42,646 bases of DNA, taken from positions 1 through 42,646 of the forward strand of contig JABSQW010000009.1 in assembly GCA_013215605.1 (NCBI GenBank). The letters are read 5' to 3'. This document shows positions 18,139 through 27,537 of this stretch, in pieces. The position numbers were made by a program, and so were the translations under genes. The notes under the pieces were generated by a model, which was not told the DNA's origin, ran no database searches, and saw only the letters and a list, made by a program, of their open reading frames with translations. Each line of letters starts with the position of its first letter. Position 1 is the first letter of the stretch. Origin of the DNA: Myxococcales bacterium. GTDB taxonomy: Bacteria > Myxococcota_A > UBA9160 > SMWR01.

Positions 18139-19059
18139 CTATTGCCGGGCGCCGAGCGATGCCAGCGCGAACCCACCCGGGAAGCGACCCGGCTCGTGAA
18201 CGCGCCAGGCGTCCGGGTCGGCGTGGATCGCCCTGACGAGAGCGTGGTGGAGCGAGTGACCGCCGCGCTCGACGCGCACGTGTCCCACGAGCCGCATGCC
18301 GAGTGTGGCGAGGTCGCCGAGCAGGTCGAGCACCTTGTGGCGCACGAACTCGTCGGGCCAGCGCAGTCCTTCGGGATTCAGCACGCCGTCGGCATCGAGA
18401 ATCACCGCGTTGTCGAGCGAGCCGCCGCGGGCGAAACCCGTGCGGCGCATGGCTTCGACCTCGTCGAGAAAGCCGAACGTTCGCGCCGAGGCGATCTCGC
18501 GTTCGAAGGCTGCGGGGTCGTCGGCGTCCAACTCGAACTCCTGGCGTCCGATGTCGCGGTGGCTGAAGTCGACGGCGTAGGAGACGCGCAGACCGCGCGC
18601 GGGCGCCACCGCGATGCGCGAGCTTCCCGAGCGGACCTCGATCAGCCGGCGCACGCGCAGCACCGGACGCACCTCTGGCTGGGCAAGGCGCCCCGCACAG
18701 TGGATCAGATAGGTGAACGACGCGGCGCTCCCGTCGAGCACCGGAAGCTCGGGACCATCGACCTCCACCCGAAGGTTGTCGACGCCGAGACCGTAAGCGG
18801 CCGCCAGCAGGTGCTCGACGGTCTGCATGCGCGCGCCGCCGCTCGCGAGGGTGGTCGCAAACCGGGTGGCCGAAACGTTCGCGGAGTGTGCCGCGATCTC
18901 GGCGCGGGGCTCGAGGTCCGTGCGGACAAACACGACACCGGTGCCGGCGCGCGCGGGAAACAGCGACAGGTGGACCAGCTGACCGCCGTGAAGCCCGATG
19001 CCTGTACACGAGATCTTCTCGGCGATGGTGTGCTGGCGCATGAGCCCCCCCCCGTTCAT
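18139..19059 (-). CDS. lpxC: UDP-3-O-acyl-N-acetylglucosamine deacetylase
   Basis: LpxC is the zinc enzyme of the first committed step in lipid A synthesis, so the organism makes a lipopolysaccharide-type outer membrane. The 306-residue protein contains GIGLHGGQLVHLSL, the metal-binding MQTVEHLLAAAYGLGVDN, VDGPELPVLDGSA, SARTFGFLDEVE, GGSLDNAVI, and the second metal site DEFVRHKVLDLLGDL. The histidine of GGHSLHHALVRAI is in place. The ATG at 19059 is given; a second ATG at 19041 preceded by a run of G could be the true start and would remove six residues. It lies 31 bases after the membrane kinase gene. Confidence 0.96.
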   Translation of the reverse strand: MNGGGLMRQHTIAEKISCTGIGLHGGQLVHLSLFPARAGTGVVFVRTDLEPRAEIAAHSANVSATRFATTLASGGARMQTVEHLLAAAYGLGVDNLRVEVDGPELPVLDGSAASFTYLIHCAGRLAQPEVRPVLRVRRLIEVRSGSSRIAVAPARGLRVSYAVDFSHRDIGRQEFELDADDPAAFEREIASARTFGFLDEVEAMRRTGFARGGSLDNAVILDADGVLNPEGLRWPDEFVRHKVLDLLGDLATLGMRLVGHVRVERGGHSLHHALVRAIHADPDAWRVHEPGRFPGGFALASLGARQ

Positions 19060-19090
19060 CCCGAACCATCCCGATCGACGCCGACGCCGC

Positions 19091-21679
19091 TCAGCCCCCG
19101 AGCGCTTCCCCCACCCGAGTCAGGATGTCCCTGGCGGATTGGTAGCGGTCGGCCGGGTCCTTCTGCAAGCACTTGCGGATGATCTCTGCGATCAGCTCCG
19201 GCAGCTCTCGATTGAAGTCATGGGGATCGGGGGGTGGGGTGTGGACGTGGTGATAGGGGAGATTTCCCTCCCGGAAGGGAAGTGTCGCCGTAGCGAGCTC
19301 GAACAGCGTCACGCCGAGCGAGTAGATGTCGGTGCGGTGATCGACGTTGCGTCCGAGCGTCTGCTCCGGGCTCATGTAATACGGGGTACCCGAGACGACG
19401 GTGGTGTGGTTTCGCACCTCTTCGATCACCTTCGCCAAGCCGAAGTCCATGATCTTCGTCGCGCGATCCCGGGTCCACATCGTGTTCGCGGTCTTGATGT
19501 CACGGTGCACGATCTTCTTGTCGTGGGCGAAGGCGAGGGCCTCGCACATCCCCGTCAGCACGTGGATGATGCCCGCTGCGGAGATCTTGCCTCGGTGCTT
19601 GACGATCTCCTTCAGCGTGTTGCCGTCCACGTACTCCATCGCGATGTAGAAGAGGCCGTCCTGCTCCCCGGCGTCGTAGACGGTGACGATATTCGGATGG
19701 TTGAGCTGCGCGGCGCTCTTGGCCTCGCGCAGAAAATTCTTGAGCGCCTGCGGGTTCTCCTTCAGCGTCTCGGGGAGCACCTTGAACGCGACGGTTCGGT
19801 CGAGCACCGTGTCATTCGCCTTGTAGACGATGCCCATGCCGCCGCGGCCGAGCTTGCCCGTAATCTGGTACCGCCCGCCCCTTCCCGAGGCCAGAAGCGG
19901 TGAGTTCGACTCGCAACCAGAGATCTTCAGAGCCTCCACCGCATCGAGGCGTTCCCGGACGCCCGCCAGACGCTGTTCGGTGTCGCCGTAGTGGTAGTCG
20001 AAGGCGAGAATCTTCTCGTACAGGTCGCGCGCGTCGCGGAGCTCGTCGTTGCTGTCGTGAGCCGTCGCCAGCTCGTAGAACGCACGGATGTTGTCGCGCG
20101 TGACCTCCTGGTCTCCAATCGCGTGATTGAGCGTCTTCACCGCCAGCGAGTGCATGCCGCGTTCGCGGAAGATCTCGCCGAGCAGCGCCGAGGCGCGCGG
20201 ACTCTCGGGGTGTGCGGATTCGACCGTCTGGAGGGCACGAATCGCCTCGTCCATGCGCCCGTCGCGGTGGTGGAGCTCGCCGGCCTTGAGGGGCTCGCCG
20301 GCCATCTCGAGCATCTCCGCCTCGTGCTCGCCGTCTCCTGCGAGCGCGTAGCTCTCGGCGGCGTCGGCGTAGCAGCGGGCTCGCTCGTACGCTTTCGCGG
20401 CGCGCATCCGATCGCCGGCGAGCCGGAACATCTCGGCGGCCTGTTGGTCATCGCCATGGCGCTCGTAGCACTCGGCGGAGCGGTCGTACTGCTCGAGGAG
20501 GTGGTAGAGATCGGCAGCCGCCTGATCGTCGCCGGCCTCCTCGTAGAGTCGCGCCGCATCCTCGATCTCGTCGCGGTCGCGGTGGTACTCGGCGAGCACT
20601 CGCGCGGCGCCGCTGGTGTCGCCGAGGCGGACGAGGAGCTCCGCGCCGCGCACCGTGTCTCCGGCCTCGAGGAGCAGGTCTGCGGCCTTGCGCTCTTCGC
20701 CGCGGTAGAGGGCCACCTCGGCGGCCTCCCGGTTGCAGCCGCCCTTGATGAGGATGGCCTGTGCGCGGTCGTCGAGACCGGCCCGGCGATAGAGGTTGCC
20801 CGCCATCTTGTGGAGCTTGCGGGCCTCGGCCTGCTTGCTCGCGTCGAGCAAGCTTCCGCTGTGGTCGTCGACGATGGCCTCCTCGAGACAGCGCGCGGCC
20901 TTCTCCCACGATTCGCACTTCACGTACACCTGCGCGGCGTGGCGCGGGAAGCCCGAGCGGGCGAAGCACTCGGCGGCCTGAGCGAAGTTCCCGGCCTCGA
21001 CAAACATCTCCGCGGCCACGCTGTCGCTGCCGGCCTCGAGAAAGGCGTCCGCGGCGCGTCCAAACTCTCCCTGCTGGTTGAAGATGTTGCCGGCCGCGTC
21101 GTAGCGGCCGGCCTTCAGGTACAGCTCGGCCGACTCGATGAAGCGGTTCTGATCGTGGCGAATCTCGGCCGCTCGCTCGGGCTCGTCGGCGTCGAGGAAG
21201 TACTGCGCGGCCTCGTCGAGCAGTCCCGACGAGAACGCGAGCTCGGCGGCGTCCAGCACTGCGCCCTTCTTCGCGAGAGTCGCGGCGGTCTTCGCCACCT
21301 TCTTGCGCCCGCGCTTGTCGGCGGGGACGCCCGAGCCATCGAAGCTCGAGAAGCCCGCCGGCGTCGCCTCCTCTTCGCGCCGCTTGCCGGGGAGCAGCGC
21401 TCCGATCAGCAACACGACGCCGACCCCGGCGAACACGTAACGCGCGGGACCTTCGAGCGAATCCTGGAGAATTTGCGGGAGCGCGCGGGGTACGCCAGCT
21501 GCCGCGAGCGCCGGCTGCTCGACGAGATGGTTCACGCCTCCGATCAGCGCTTCGTGGCAGGCGCGCGCGGCGCGGTGCTCGGGCTGCCAATCGAGCGCGA
21601 GTTCCACACCTCCAACCGCGAGCAACAGCCCACCGATCAGCGCAAAGACACCGCGCGAAACGAGCCTCAGAAACGCCAC
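19091..21679 (-). CDS. Membrane-anchored TPR-like solenoid with C-terminal Ser/Thr protein kinase
   Basis: The 862-residue protein (from the GTG at 21679) has two transmembrane helices (about 7-27 and 80-98) separated by a short presumably periplasmic loop. A 450-residue alpha-solenoid of short TPR-like helices follows (for example NIFNQQGEFGRAADAFLEAG and AAEMFRLAGDRMRAAKAYER). A PknB-type kinase domain occupies about 600-862. Key kinase residues are present: glycine loop GRGGMGIVYKA, lysine in VAFKVL, catalytic HRDIKTAN, DFGLAK and SGTPYYMSPEQ. It should be an active cytoplasmic kinase held at the inner membrane. An ATG at 21967 would add 96 low-complexity residues and overlap ruvB; the GTG directly before the first membrane helix is more plausible. 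Substrates are unknown. Confidence 0.88.
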   Translation of the reverse strand: MAFLRLVSRGVFALIGGLLLAVGGVELALDWQPEHRAARACHEALIGGVNHLVEQPALAAAGVPRALPQILQDSLEGPARYVFAGVGVVLLIGALLPGKRREEEATPAGFSSFDGSGVPADKRGRKKVAKTAATLAKKGAVLDAAELAFSSGLLDEAAQYFLDADEPERAAEIRHDQNRFIESAELYLKAGRYDAAGNIFNQQGEFGRAADAFLEAGSDSVAAEMFVEAGNFAQAAECFARSGFPRHAAQVYVKCESWEKAARCLEEAIVDDHSGSLLDASKQAEARKLHKMAGNLYRRAGLDDRAQAILIKGGCNREAAEVALYRGEERKAADLLLEAGDTVRGAELLVRLGDTSGAARVLAEYHRDRDEIEDAARLYEEAGDDQAAADLYHLLEQYDRSAECYERHGDDQQAAEMFRLAGDRMRAAKAYERARCYADAAESYALAGDGEHEAEMLEMAGEPLKAGELHHRDGRMDEAIRALQTVESAHPESPRASALLGEIFRERGMHSLAVKTLNHAIGDQEVTRDNIRAFYELATAHDSNDELRDARDLYEKILAFDYHYGDTEQRLAGVRERLDAVEALKISGCESNSPLLASGRGGRYQITGKLGRGGMGIVYKANDTVLDRTVAFKVLPETLKENPQALKNFLREAKSAAQLNHPNIVTVYDAGEQDGLFYIAMEYVDGNTLKEIVKHRGKISAAGIIHVLTGMCEALAFAHDKKIVHRDIKTANTMWTRDRATKIMDFGLAKVIEEVRNHTTVVSGTPYYMSPEQTLGRNVDHRTDIYSLGVTLFELATATLPFREGNLPYHHVHTPPPDPHDFNRELPELIAEIIRKCLQKDPADRYQSARDILTRVGEALGG

Positions 21680-21920
21680 GATCCGTCCGCCGACCTCCGT
21701 CTCACCGTTTTCAGCCCCGCCGCAGGCGCACCGGCGTACGGGGAGGGCCAGCCCGGTCCCCGGGCGGACTCCTCCGGGCTTCTCGTATCGGCCACCCCCT
21801 CGACGCCTTTGAGCCCGGACGGGCGCCAGACAGGCCCTACCCGGTGGGTCGCGGGTCGTACCCCGAAGCCCCGCGAGGGCGAAGCAGGCGCAGTGAGGCG
21901 CCCGGACCGGGACCCCGAGA
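21680..21920. other. GC-rich gap between ruvB and the kinase gene
   Basis: These 241 bases are open in the kinase frame but code for Arg/Gly/Pro-rich sequence without family character, so I treat them as noncoding. The part near 21860-21910 holds short repeated gcgaag-like and ccccg stretches similar in style to the yebC-ruvC gap. No clear promoter or terminator was identified. Confidence 0.4.
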
Positions 21921-22982
21921 CTAAAGGAGCTTCGGCTGCTCCTCGACCGCTGCGGTCGGAGCGGCATCCGCTAGCGGAATGCCGAAGTACTCCCGCGCCA
22001 GCCGCGTCGCTACGCGACCCCGCGGCGTGCGAGCCAGGAAGCCCTCGTGGATCAGGTAGGGCTCGACGACGTCCTCGAGCGTGCCACGGTCCTCGCCGAC
22101 TGCGGCGGCAAGCGTATCGAGACCCACGGGCCCGCCGTCGAACTTCTCGAGCAGCGTGAGAAGCAGGCTTCGGTCGAGCCGATCGAAGCCCGATTCGTCG
22201 ATGTCGAGGCGTTCGAGGGCGAAGCGGGTGCGCTCGCGGTCGACGGGCTTGCCTCGGCCGTCAGCGACCTCGGCGAAGTCGCGGACGCGGCGCAACAGTC
22301 GGTTCGCGATGCGGGGCGTCCCACGGGAACGCCCGGCGATCTCCTCGCGCGCCTCGAAGGCAAGCTCTACGCCGAGGACGCAGCCCGAACGCTCGATGAT
22401 GCGCTCGAGGTCCGACGGCGGATAGTACTCGAGGCGGGCCGCCCAGCCGAAGCGATCGCGGAGCGGCGAGGTGAGAAGCCCGGCCCGGGTGGTGGCGCCG
22501 ACCAGCGTGAAGCGCGGCAGGTCGAGCCGCATCGAGCGCGCGCCCGCTCCCTGACCCACCAGGATGTCGAGCTTGTAGTCCTCCATCGCGGGATACAGGA
22601 TCTCTTCGACAACGGCGGGCAACCGGTGAATCTCGTCGATGAAGAGCACGTCGCCCTCGTCGAGATTCGACAGCAACGCCGCGAGGTCGCCGGGGCGCTC
22701 GATGGCTGGACCGCTCGTGACCCGCAGCGGCGCCTCCATCTCGGCGGCCACGACGTGGGCGAGGGACGTCTTGCCCAGGCCAGGAGGTCCGTGGAAGAGG
22801 ACATGGTCGAGCGCCTCGCCGCGCTCGCGAGCCGCGCGGACGAATACGGCGAGGTTCTCGCGGAGCCGATTCTGGCCGACCATCTCGGCGAGGTTGCCGG
22901 GGCGCAGGCGCGCCTCGATGCTGGCCTCGCCCGGCAGGGCCTTCGCACCGAGATCGCCCCGCTCGTCCGTCGTCTCGCTCAC
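21921..22982 (-). CDS. ruvB: Holliday junction branch migration ATPase RuvB
   Basis: RuvB is the AAA+ hexameric motor that drives branch migration with RuvA. The 353-residue protein has the family start [12 protein letters not shown], Walker [14 protein letters not shown], Walker [11 protein letters not shown], the sensor segment [21 protein letters not shown], the arginine-finger region [15 protein letters not shown], and a winged-helix C-terminal domain ([20 protein letters not shown]). The start is a GTG at 22982 that overlaps the ruvA stop (GTGA). Confidence 0.98.
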   Translation of the reverse strand: MSETTDERGDLGAKALPGEASIEARLRPGNLAEMVGQNRLRENLAVFVRAARERGEALDHVLFHGPPGLGKTSLAHVVAAEMEAPLRVTSGPAIERPGDLAALLSNLDEGDVLFIDEIHRLPAVVEEILYPAMEDYKLDILVGQGAGARSMRLDLPRFTLVGATTRAGLLTSPLRDRFGWAARLEYYPPSDLERIIERSGCVLGVELAFEAREEIAGRSRGTPRIANRLLRRVRDFAEVADGRGKPVDRERTRFALERLDIDESGFDRLDRSLLLTLLEKFDGGPVGLDTLAAAVGEDRGTLEDVVEPYLIHEGFLARTPRGRVATRLAREYFGIPLADAAPTAAVEEQPKLL

Positions 22983-23599
22983 CGCGCGAGCCTCTTGAGC
23001 GACGCTCGCACCAGATCTTCGAGACTGGCCTCGGGCCCGGTGTCCTCGAGCGCGGCGTCGAGCACGCGCTCCGCGTGGGCCTTCGGGTAGCCGAGGTTGA
23101 CCAGTGCGGACAGCGTCTGCTCTCGCACGCTCTCGCCGCTGGCCCGCGCGCCAAGGGCCCCGCTCGCATCGCCGCTCTGCGAGAGCAGAGCGGCGAGCTC
23201 GCCGAGCCGATCCGCGAGCTCCACCAGCATCCGATCGGCCATTTTCGCGCCGATACCCGGTACGGCGCGCAGGAGCGCGGCGTTGCCGTCGCGGATGGCG
23301 ACGTGGAGCTCCGCGGGTGAAATCCCCGACAGAATGGTCTGGGCGAGCCTCGGCCCGACGCGGTTGGCGAGCAGCAGCAGCTCGAACGCGGCGCGCTCGG
23401 CGCGGGTCTGGAACCCAAACAGCTGGATCGCCGACTCGCGCATGTGGGTGTGGACGTGGAGGGCGATCGTCTTCCCGACGTCGGGGAGTTCGGTGAACGT
23501 CGACAGCGGAACGAGCACCTCGTAGCCAACGCCGCTCACGTCGACGACCACCCGCGTGGGCGCCGACTCGAGCAGGACGCCTTCGAGACGTGCGATCAA
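22979..23599 (-). CDS. ruvA: Holliday junction DNA helicase subunit RuvA
   Basis: RuvA holds the four-way junction and recruits RuvB. The 206-residue protein starts (M)[11 protein letters not shown], then [39 protein letters not shown], the helix-hairpin-helix segments [19 protein letters not shown] and [20 protein letters not shown], and ends with the RuvB-binding domain ([20 protein letters not shown]). The TTG at 23599 gives the normal N-terminus, has GAGG upstream and overlaps the ruvC stop by four bases (TTGA). The frame stays open to 24310, but that part is ruvC out of frame. Confidence 0.96.
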   Translation of the reverse strand: MIARLEGVLLESAPTRVVVDVSGVGYEVLVPLSTFTELPDVGKTIALHVHTHMRESAIQLFGFQTRAERAAFELLLLANRVGPRLAQTILSGISPAELHVAIRDGNAALLRAVPGIGAKMADRMLVELADRLGELAALLSQSGDASGALGARASGESVREQTLSALVNLGYPKAHAERVLDAALEDTGPEASLEDLVRASLKRLAR

Positions 23600-24144
23600 C
23601 GCACCGGCCTCACGGCGACCGAGAGCCCGCGACGCGAACGGCCACGGCGCGACGCGGGCGCAACACCGAGCGCTGCGAGCTTTCCCGCCTGGGCGTGACA
23701 GATCGCCGCAGCGAGGGCGTCGGCGGAATCCTGGGCGGGGAGCTTCGCGAGTTCGAGGAGGCGGCGCACCATCGATTGCACCTGTTTCTTGGTCGCCCGC
23801 CCGCTCCCGGTGACGGCCTGCTTGATTTGGCTCGGCGGGTACTCGGTGACGATGACTCCGCGCGAGCCGAGCGCCGCCAATACCGCCCCGCGCGCCTGGC
23901 CGAGTACGAGCGCCGACCGCGCACTCGCCGCGACGAACACCTGCTCGACGGCCGCGACATCGGGCTCGTAGCGCTCGATGACGTCGAGGAGCAGCTCGTG
24001 GAGCTCGTAGAGCCGCGTGGGGAGCGTGTGGGTGCGGGTCAGCGGAAGGTTGCCGTGGGCGACGTGACGGACCTGGCCGCCGTCGCGGTCCACGACGCCA
24101 AAGCCGGTGATGTTCGAGCCCGGATCGATCCCGAGAACGCGCAT
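23596..24144 (-). CDS. ruvC: Crossover junction endodeoxyribonuclease RuvC
   Basis: RuvC resolves Holliday junctions. The 182-residue protein begins [18 protein letters not shown] with the first catalytic aspartate at residue 7, followed by [20 protein letters not shown] with the catalytic glutamate, the segment [20 protein letters not shown], and the last acidic pair in [14 protein letters not shown]. The ATG at 24144 is preceded by AGGAG. The C-terminus is a short Arg-rich tail. It is upstream of ruvA and ruvB in a compact operon. Confidence 0.97.
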   Translation of the reverse strand: MRVLGIDPGSNITGFGVVDRDGGQVRHVAHGNLPLTRTHTLPTRLYELHELLLDVIERYEPDVAAVEQVFVAASARSALVLGQARGAVLAALGSRGVIVTEYPPSQIKQAVTGSGRATKKQVQSMVRRLLELAKLPAQDSADALAAAICHAQAGKLAALGVAPASRRGRSRRGLSVAVRPVR

Positions 24145-24328
24145 GGCGCTCCTGCCGAATTGCGGCGGACAGCCGCGGTGAGCGGCGGCGTCGGCGAACG
24201 ATTGGAGGAAGTTCGGATCGACGACCTGGGCGTGGCGCCGCGAGCTTAGCCCGAACAAGCCTGGAAGCGCGACCCGCGACTCGCCCCGCAGGCGAAGGCT
24301 GGCACGGCAAGGCGAGCGAAGCACGGGT

Positions 24329-24351
24329 CGATCCGGGCTCCGCCCGGATCG
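24329..24351 (-). terminator. Strong GC hairpin after yebC
   Basis: A perfect ten-base-pair stem (arms 24329-24338 and 24342-24351) with a three-base loop lies 14 bases after the yebC stop codon. It resembles the stem of an intrinsic terminator but no U-tract follows on the minus strand. It may slow transcription or protect the 3' end between yebC and ruvC, or act only partially. Confidence 0.4.
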
Positions 24352-24364
24352 GGCCCCCGACGAC

Positions 24365-25111
24365 TCATGCCAGGCGCGCCATTTCCTCTTCGGTGATGTC
24401 GAAGTTCGCGTAGACGTTCTGGACGTCGTCGAGGTCCTCGAGGGCGTCGGCCACGGCGAGCATCTTCTCGGCCTGCTTTCCCTCGAGGTGCACGGTCGTC
24501 GAGGGCTCCATGCAGATGTCCGCCACCTCGGACGCGAAACCGTCGTCTTCGAGGCTCTTCTTCACGGCTTCGAACGTCCCGGCCTCGGTGACGACGTCGA
24601 TCGTCTCGTCGCTGTCGACGACGTCGTCGGCACCGGCGTCGAGGGCGGCTTCGAGCAGCGCATCCGCGTCGATGCCCTCGCGGTCGAAGCTGAGCAGGCC
24701 CTTCTTCTCGAAGAGGTAAGCCACGCAGCCGCTCGCGCCGAGGTTGCCGCCGTGCTTCGTGAGTACGTGGCGGATCTCACCCACGGTTCGGTTCTTGTTG
24801 TCCGTGAGGGCCTCGACATAGATCGCCGTCCCGCCGGGTCCGTAGCCCTCGTAGACTGCCTCCTCGAAGCTCCCGCCCTCGTCATCGCCCGTGCCCTTCT
24901 TGATGGCCCGTTCGATGTTGTCCTTGGGCATGTTGGCGCCACGGGCCTTCTCGACGGCCAGGCGCAGGCGCGGATTCGCGTCGGGATCGCCCCCGCCGAG
25001 CCCGGCAGCCGTGGCGATCTCACGAATCAGCTTCGTGAAGATCTTTCCACGCTTGGCGTCGGCGGCACCCTTCTTGCGCTTGATGGTCGACCATTTCGAA
25101 TGTCCGGACAT
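24365..25111 (-). CDS. yebC: YebC/PmpR family protein
   Basis: A 248-residue, full-length member of the YebC family. Members have been described as DNA-binding regulators (PmpR) and, more recently, as factors easing ribosome stalling. The start [20 protein letters not shown] is the family signature, followed by [55 protein letters not shown] and a typical C-terminus. The ATG has GAGAGG upstream. It precedes ruvC, a common arrangement, but is separated from it by 220 bases containing a hairpin. Confidence 0.96.
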   Translation of the reverse strand: MSGHSKWSTIKRKKGAADAKRGKIFTKLIREIATAAGLGGGDPDANPRLRLAVEKARGANMPKDNIERAIKKGTGDDEGGSFEEAVYEGYGPGGTAIYVEALTDNKNRTVGEIRHVLTKHGGNLGASGCVAYLFEKKGLLSFDREGIDADALLEAALDAGADDVVDSDETIDVVTEAGTFEAVKKSLEDDGFASEVADICMEPSTTVHLEGKQAEKMLAVADALEDLDDVQNVYANFDITEEEMARLA

Positions 25112-25262
25112 CGGTGCCTCTCGTTGTCCAAAGCCGCCGTGCGGCGCTCATCAGGTGTAGTCGGCCCGCGGACCCCGAGCAACGCTGCCCCTCGGGGGCT
25201 GCCCGCTTAGGCCACTCCTCAGTCTACCGATAGTCCGAATACCGGAAGGATCCTGGATTCGG

Positions 25263-25289
25263 GCCGGCGCGATCTCGGAGCGCGCCGGC
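25263..25289 (+). promoter_or_regulatory. 9-N9-9 perfect inverted repeat before the dnaK-like gene
   Basis: GCCGGCGCG (25263-25271) and CGCGCCGGC (25281-25289) are exact reverse complements separated by nine bases, ending 37 bases before the ATG. The 9-9-9 geometry is that of the CIRCE heat-shock operator, but the sequence is unrelated to CIRCE. It could be a repressor operator or a hairpin in the mRNA leader. Confidence 0.5.
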
Positions 25290-25326
25290 GAACAGGCCGC
25301 AGCATTCGCAGGGGTGGAGGAACGAC

Positions 25327-27534
25327 ATGGCGGATATCGCCATCGGAATCGATCTCGGAACGAGCAACTCGTGTGTCGCGCGCGCCGAGGATGGAACGGT
25401 CGACGTGCTCGCCAACCCGTATGGCGAGAAGATCACGGCCAGCGTGGTCGCCTTTCGCGAGGACGGCTCGATCACGGTGGGAAATTCCGCCAAGGCAAAC
25501 ATCATCCACGACCCCGAGAACACGGTCTCCTCGGCGAAGCGCCTGATTGGCCGGTACTACTTCTCGGAAGAGGTGAAGAAGGCCAGGGCGATCTGCGCCT
25601 ACGACATCGCCGAGAGCGAGGGTCACGGCCTGCGCATCAACGTGCGCAACGAGCAGTTCTCACTTCCCGAGATCTCCGCCATGGTGCTGCGCGAGCTCAA
25701 GGCGATCGCCGAGGCGCGTCTCGGCCAATCGGTCTCGAAGGCGGTAATCACCGTTCCCGCCTACTTCAACGACAACCAGCGCCAGGCCACCAAGGACGCG
25801 GGCCGCATCGCCGGCCTCGAAGTGCTGAGGATCATCAACGAGCCCACCGCGGCCGCCCTCGCCTACGGCTTCGGCAAGGGTCTCAAGCAACGCGTTGCCG
25901 TGTACGACCTCGGCGGCGGTACGTTCGATATCTCGGTGCTCGAAATCGGCGAAGATATCTTCGAGGTGCTGTCGACGTGCGGCGACACGTTCCTCGGTGG
26001 CGAGGACTTCGACGACCGCCTGATCGACATGCTCGCGGACGAATTCCTGGCAAATACGGGCATCAACCTCCGCAACGACCGCTTCGCCCTCGAGAAGCTG
26101 AAGGTCGCCTCCGAGGACGCGAAGAAGGCGCTGTCCGTCGACAGCGCGGTCGACATCCGGATCCCCGACATCATCGAAGGGCCCGAAGGCATGCTATCCG
26201 TCGAGCACCAGCTGACGTCTGTCGAGTTCGGCTCGCTGGTCAACGACCTGCTGCAGCGCACCTTCAAGGTGTGCGACGAGGCGGTGCAGGAGGCCGGCGT
26301 GGTGGCGCGCGATCTCGACGGCGTCGTGCTCGTCGGCGGTCCAACGCGCCTCCCGATCATCCGGGACGCGGTGCGCGCGTACTTCCAGATGGAGCCGAAG
26401 ACCGACGTCGACCCCGACCTGGCCGTGTCGATGGGTGCGGCAATCCACGCGTCATCCCTCGTCAACCCGAAGAACGATACGTTCCTCCTCGACGTGACGC
26501 CGCTCTCCCTTCGCATCGGTGTCGCCGGCGGGATCGCGGAGTCGGTGATCGAGCGCAACACGCCGGTGCCCATCGAGCAGACCCGCACGTTCACGACGTT
26601 CAAGGACTACCAGGAGTCGGTGTCGATTCGCATCTACCAGGGCGAGTCGCGCGAGGCCGAGGAGAACGAGCCGCTCGGCCAGTTCGAGTTCTCGGGCTTC
26701 GCGAAGGCGCGGCGCGGCGAGGTCGAGATCGACGTCACGTTCGAGATCGACACCGACGGCATCGTCAACGTCACCGCGCGCGATCGCGACACCGGCCAGA
26801 AGGCGTCGATCCGCATCACGTTGTCGTCCGGTCTCTCGGAGAGCGAGATCGAGAGCATCATCGAACGCGCGAACACCGACCGCGTCGAGACGACGACTCT
26901 CGAAATCACGCCGCCGCCGGTGTCTCGGGACCCGCGGAGCGAGCTCGAAGAGGCCCTCTCGACTCCACCTCTCTCCGACAGCCAGCGCGCGCTCGAGCCT
27001 GTCTCGGAGTCCGACCCGGCCGCGTCGGCTGCCTCGTCGACCCCGGCCCACGCACCGGATGAGGCGACGCCGGCCGACGCCGTGACGCAGCCTTTCCTCG
27101 GGATGAGCCCGGACTCCGACGATCTGCTGCTCGACGAAGAGCCCGCGCCCCTGCTCGCCGAGCCGGCGCGCCTTTCGGGCGAACCCCAGCTGGCCGCGCC
27201 GGAGCCGATCGTCGCCGCAAGCCCCGAGCCCTTCTTCGAAGAGGCCCCGACCGACGAGATGGTCGCCTACACCAAGAACCCGAAAGCCATGGATCTCGAC
27301 CTCGAGCCCGACCCCGTCGGACTCGACATCGACACGGAGGTCGAGACCGAGGACAACCAGGTCGTCGAACTCACCGATGATCTCCACATCGCGAACACTC
27401 AAACCGCCAGCGAGCTGCACGATCCCGAACCGGAGGCGGAGCCGCAGGTGCTCGAGGAGAACCCTCACGACCTCTTCGAGCCCGCCGGCACCGACCTCAC
27501 GACGCTCGACGAAGCGGAAGACGAGAAGGGCTAG
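25327..27534 (+). CDS. DnaK-like Hsp70 with disordered acidic C-terminal tail
   Basis: The 735-residue protein has a complete Hsp70 ATPase domain (about 1-380), with IGIDLGTSNSCVA, AVITVPAYFNDNQRQATKDA, INEPTAAALAYGF, VYDLGGGTFDISVLE and VVLVGGPTRLPIIRDAV. The beta part of the substrate-binding domain follows to about 505 (LDVTPLSLRIGVAGG, NTPVPIEQTRTFTTFKDYQ). Only a short helix remains after it; from about residue 535 the usual helical lid is replaced by about 200 residues rich in Pro, Glu, Asp and Ala. This argues for a specialised paralogue, not the housekeeping DnaK. The ATG follows GGAGG. A J-domain gene starts three bases downstream, so the two likely work as a pair. Confidence 0.92.
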   Translation: MADIAIGIDLGTSNSCVARAEDGTVDVLANPYGEKITASVVAFREDGSITVGNSAKANIIHDPENTVSSAKRLIGRYYFSEEVKKARAICAYDIAESEGHGLRINVRNEQFSLPEISAMVLRELKAIAEARLGQSVSKAVITVPAYFNDNQRQATKDAGRIAGLEVLRIINEPTAAALAYGFGKGLKQRVAVYDLGGGTFDISVLEIGEDIFEVLSTCGDTFLGGEDFDDRLIDMLADEFLANTGINLRNDRFALEKLKVASEDAKKALSVDSAVDIRIPDIIEGPEGMLSVEHQLTSVEFGSLVNDLLQRTFKVCDEAVQEAGVVARDLDGVVLVGGPTRLPIIRDAVRAYFQMEPKTDVDPDLAVSMGAAIHASSLVNPKNDTFLLDVTPLSLRIGVAGGIAESVIERNTPVPIEQTRTFTTFKDYQESVSIRIYQGESREAEENEPLGQFEFSGFAKARRGEVEIDVTFEIDTDGIVNVTARDRDTGQKASIRITLSSGLSESEIESIIERANTDRVETTTLEITPPPVSRDPRSELEEALSTPPLSDSQRALEPVSESDPAASAASSTPAHAPDEATPADAVTQPFLGMSPDSDDLLLDEEPAPLLAEPARLSGEPQLAAPEPIVAASPEPFFEEAPTDEMVAYTKNPKAMDLDLEPDPVGLDIDTEVETEDNQVVELTDDLHIANTQTASELHDPEPEAEPQVLEENPHDLFEPAGTDLTTLDEAEDEKG

Positions 27535-27537
27535 ATC

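Noticed and set aside
19991-22159. 722-codon plus-strand frame opposite the kinase and ruvB
   Set aside because: Antisense to a kinase with intact catalytic motifs; it has no start signal or domain of its own.
25263-25289. True CIRCE element
   Set aside because: Only spacing matches; the arms do not resemble TTAGCACTC/GAGTGCTAA.
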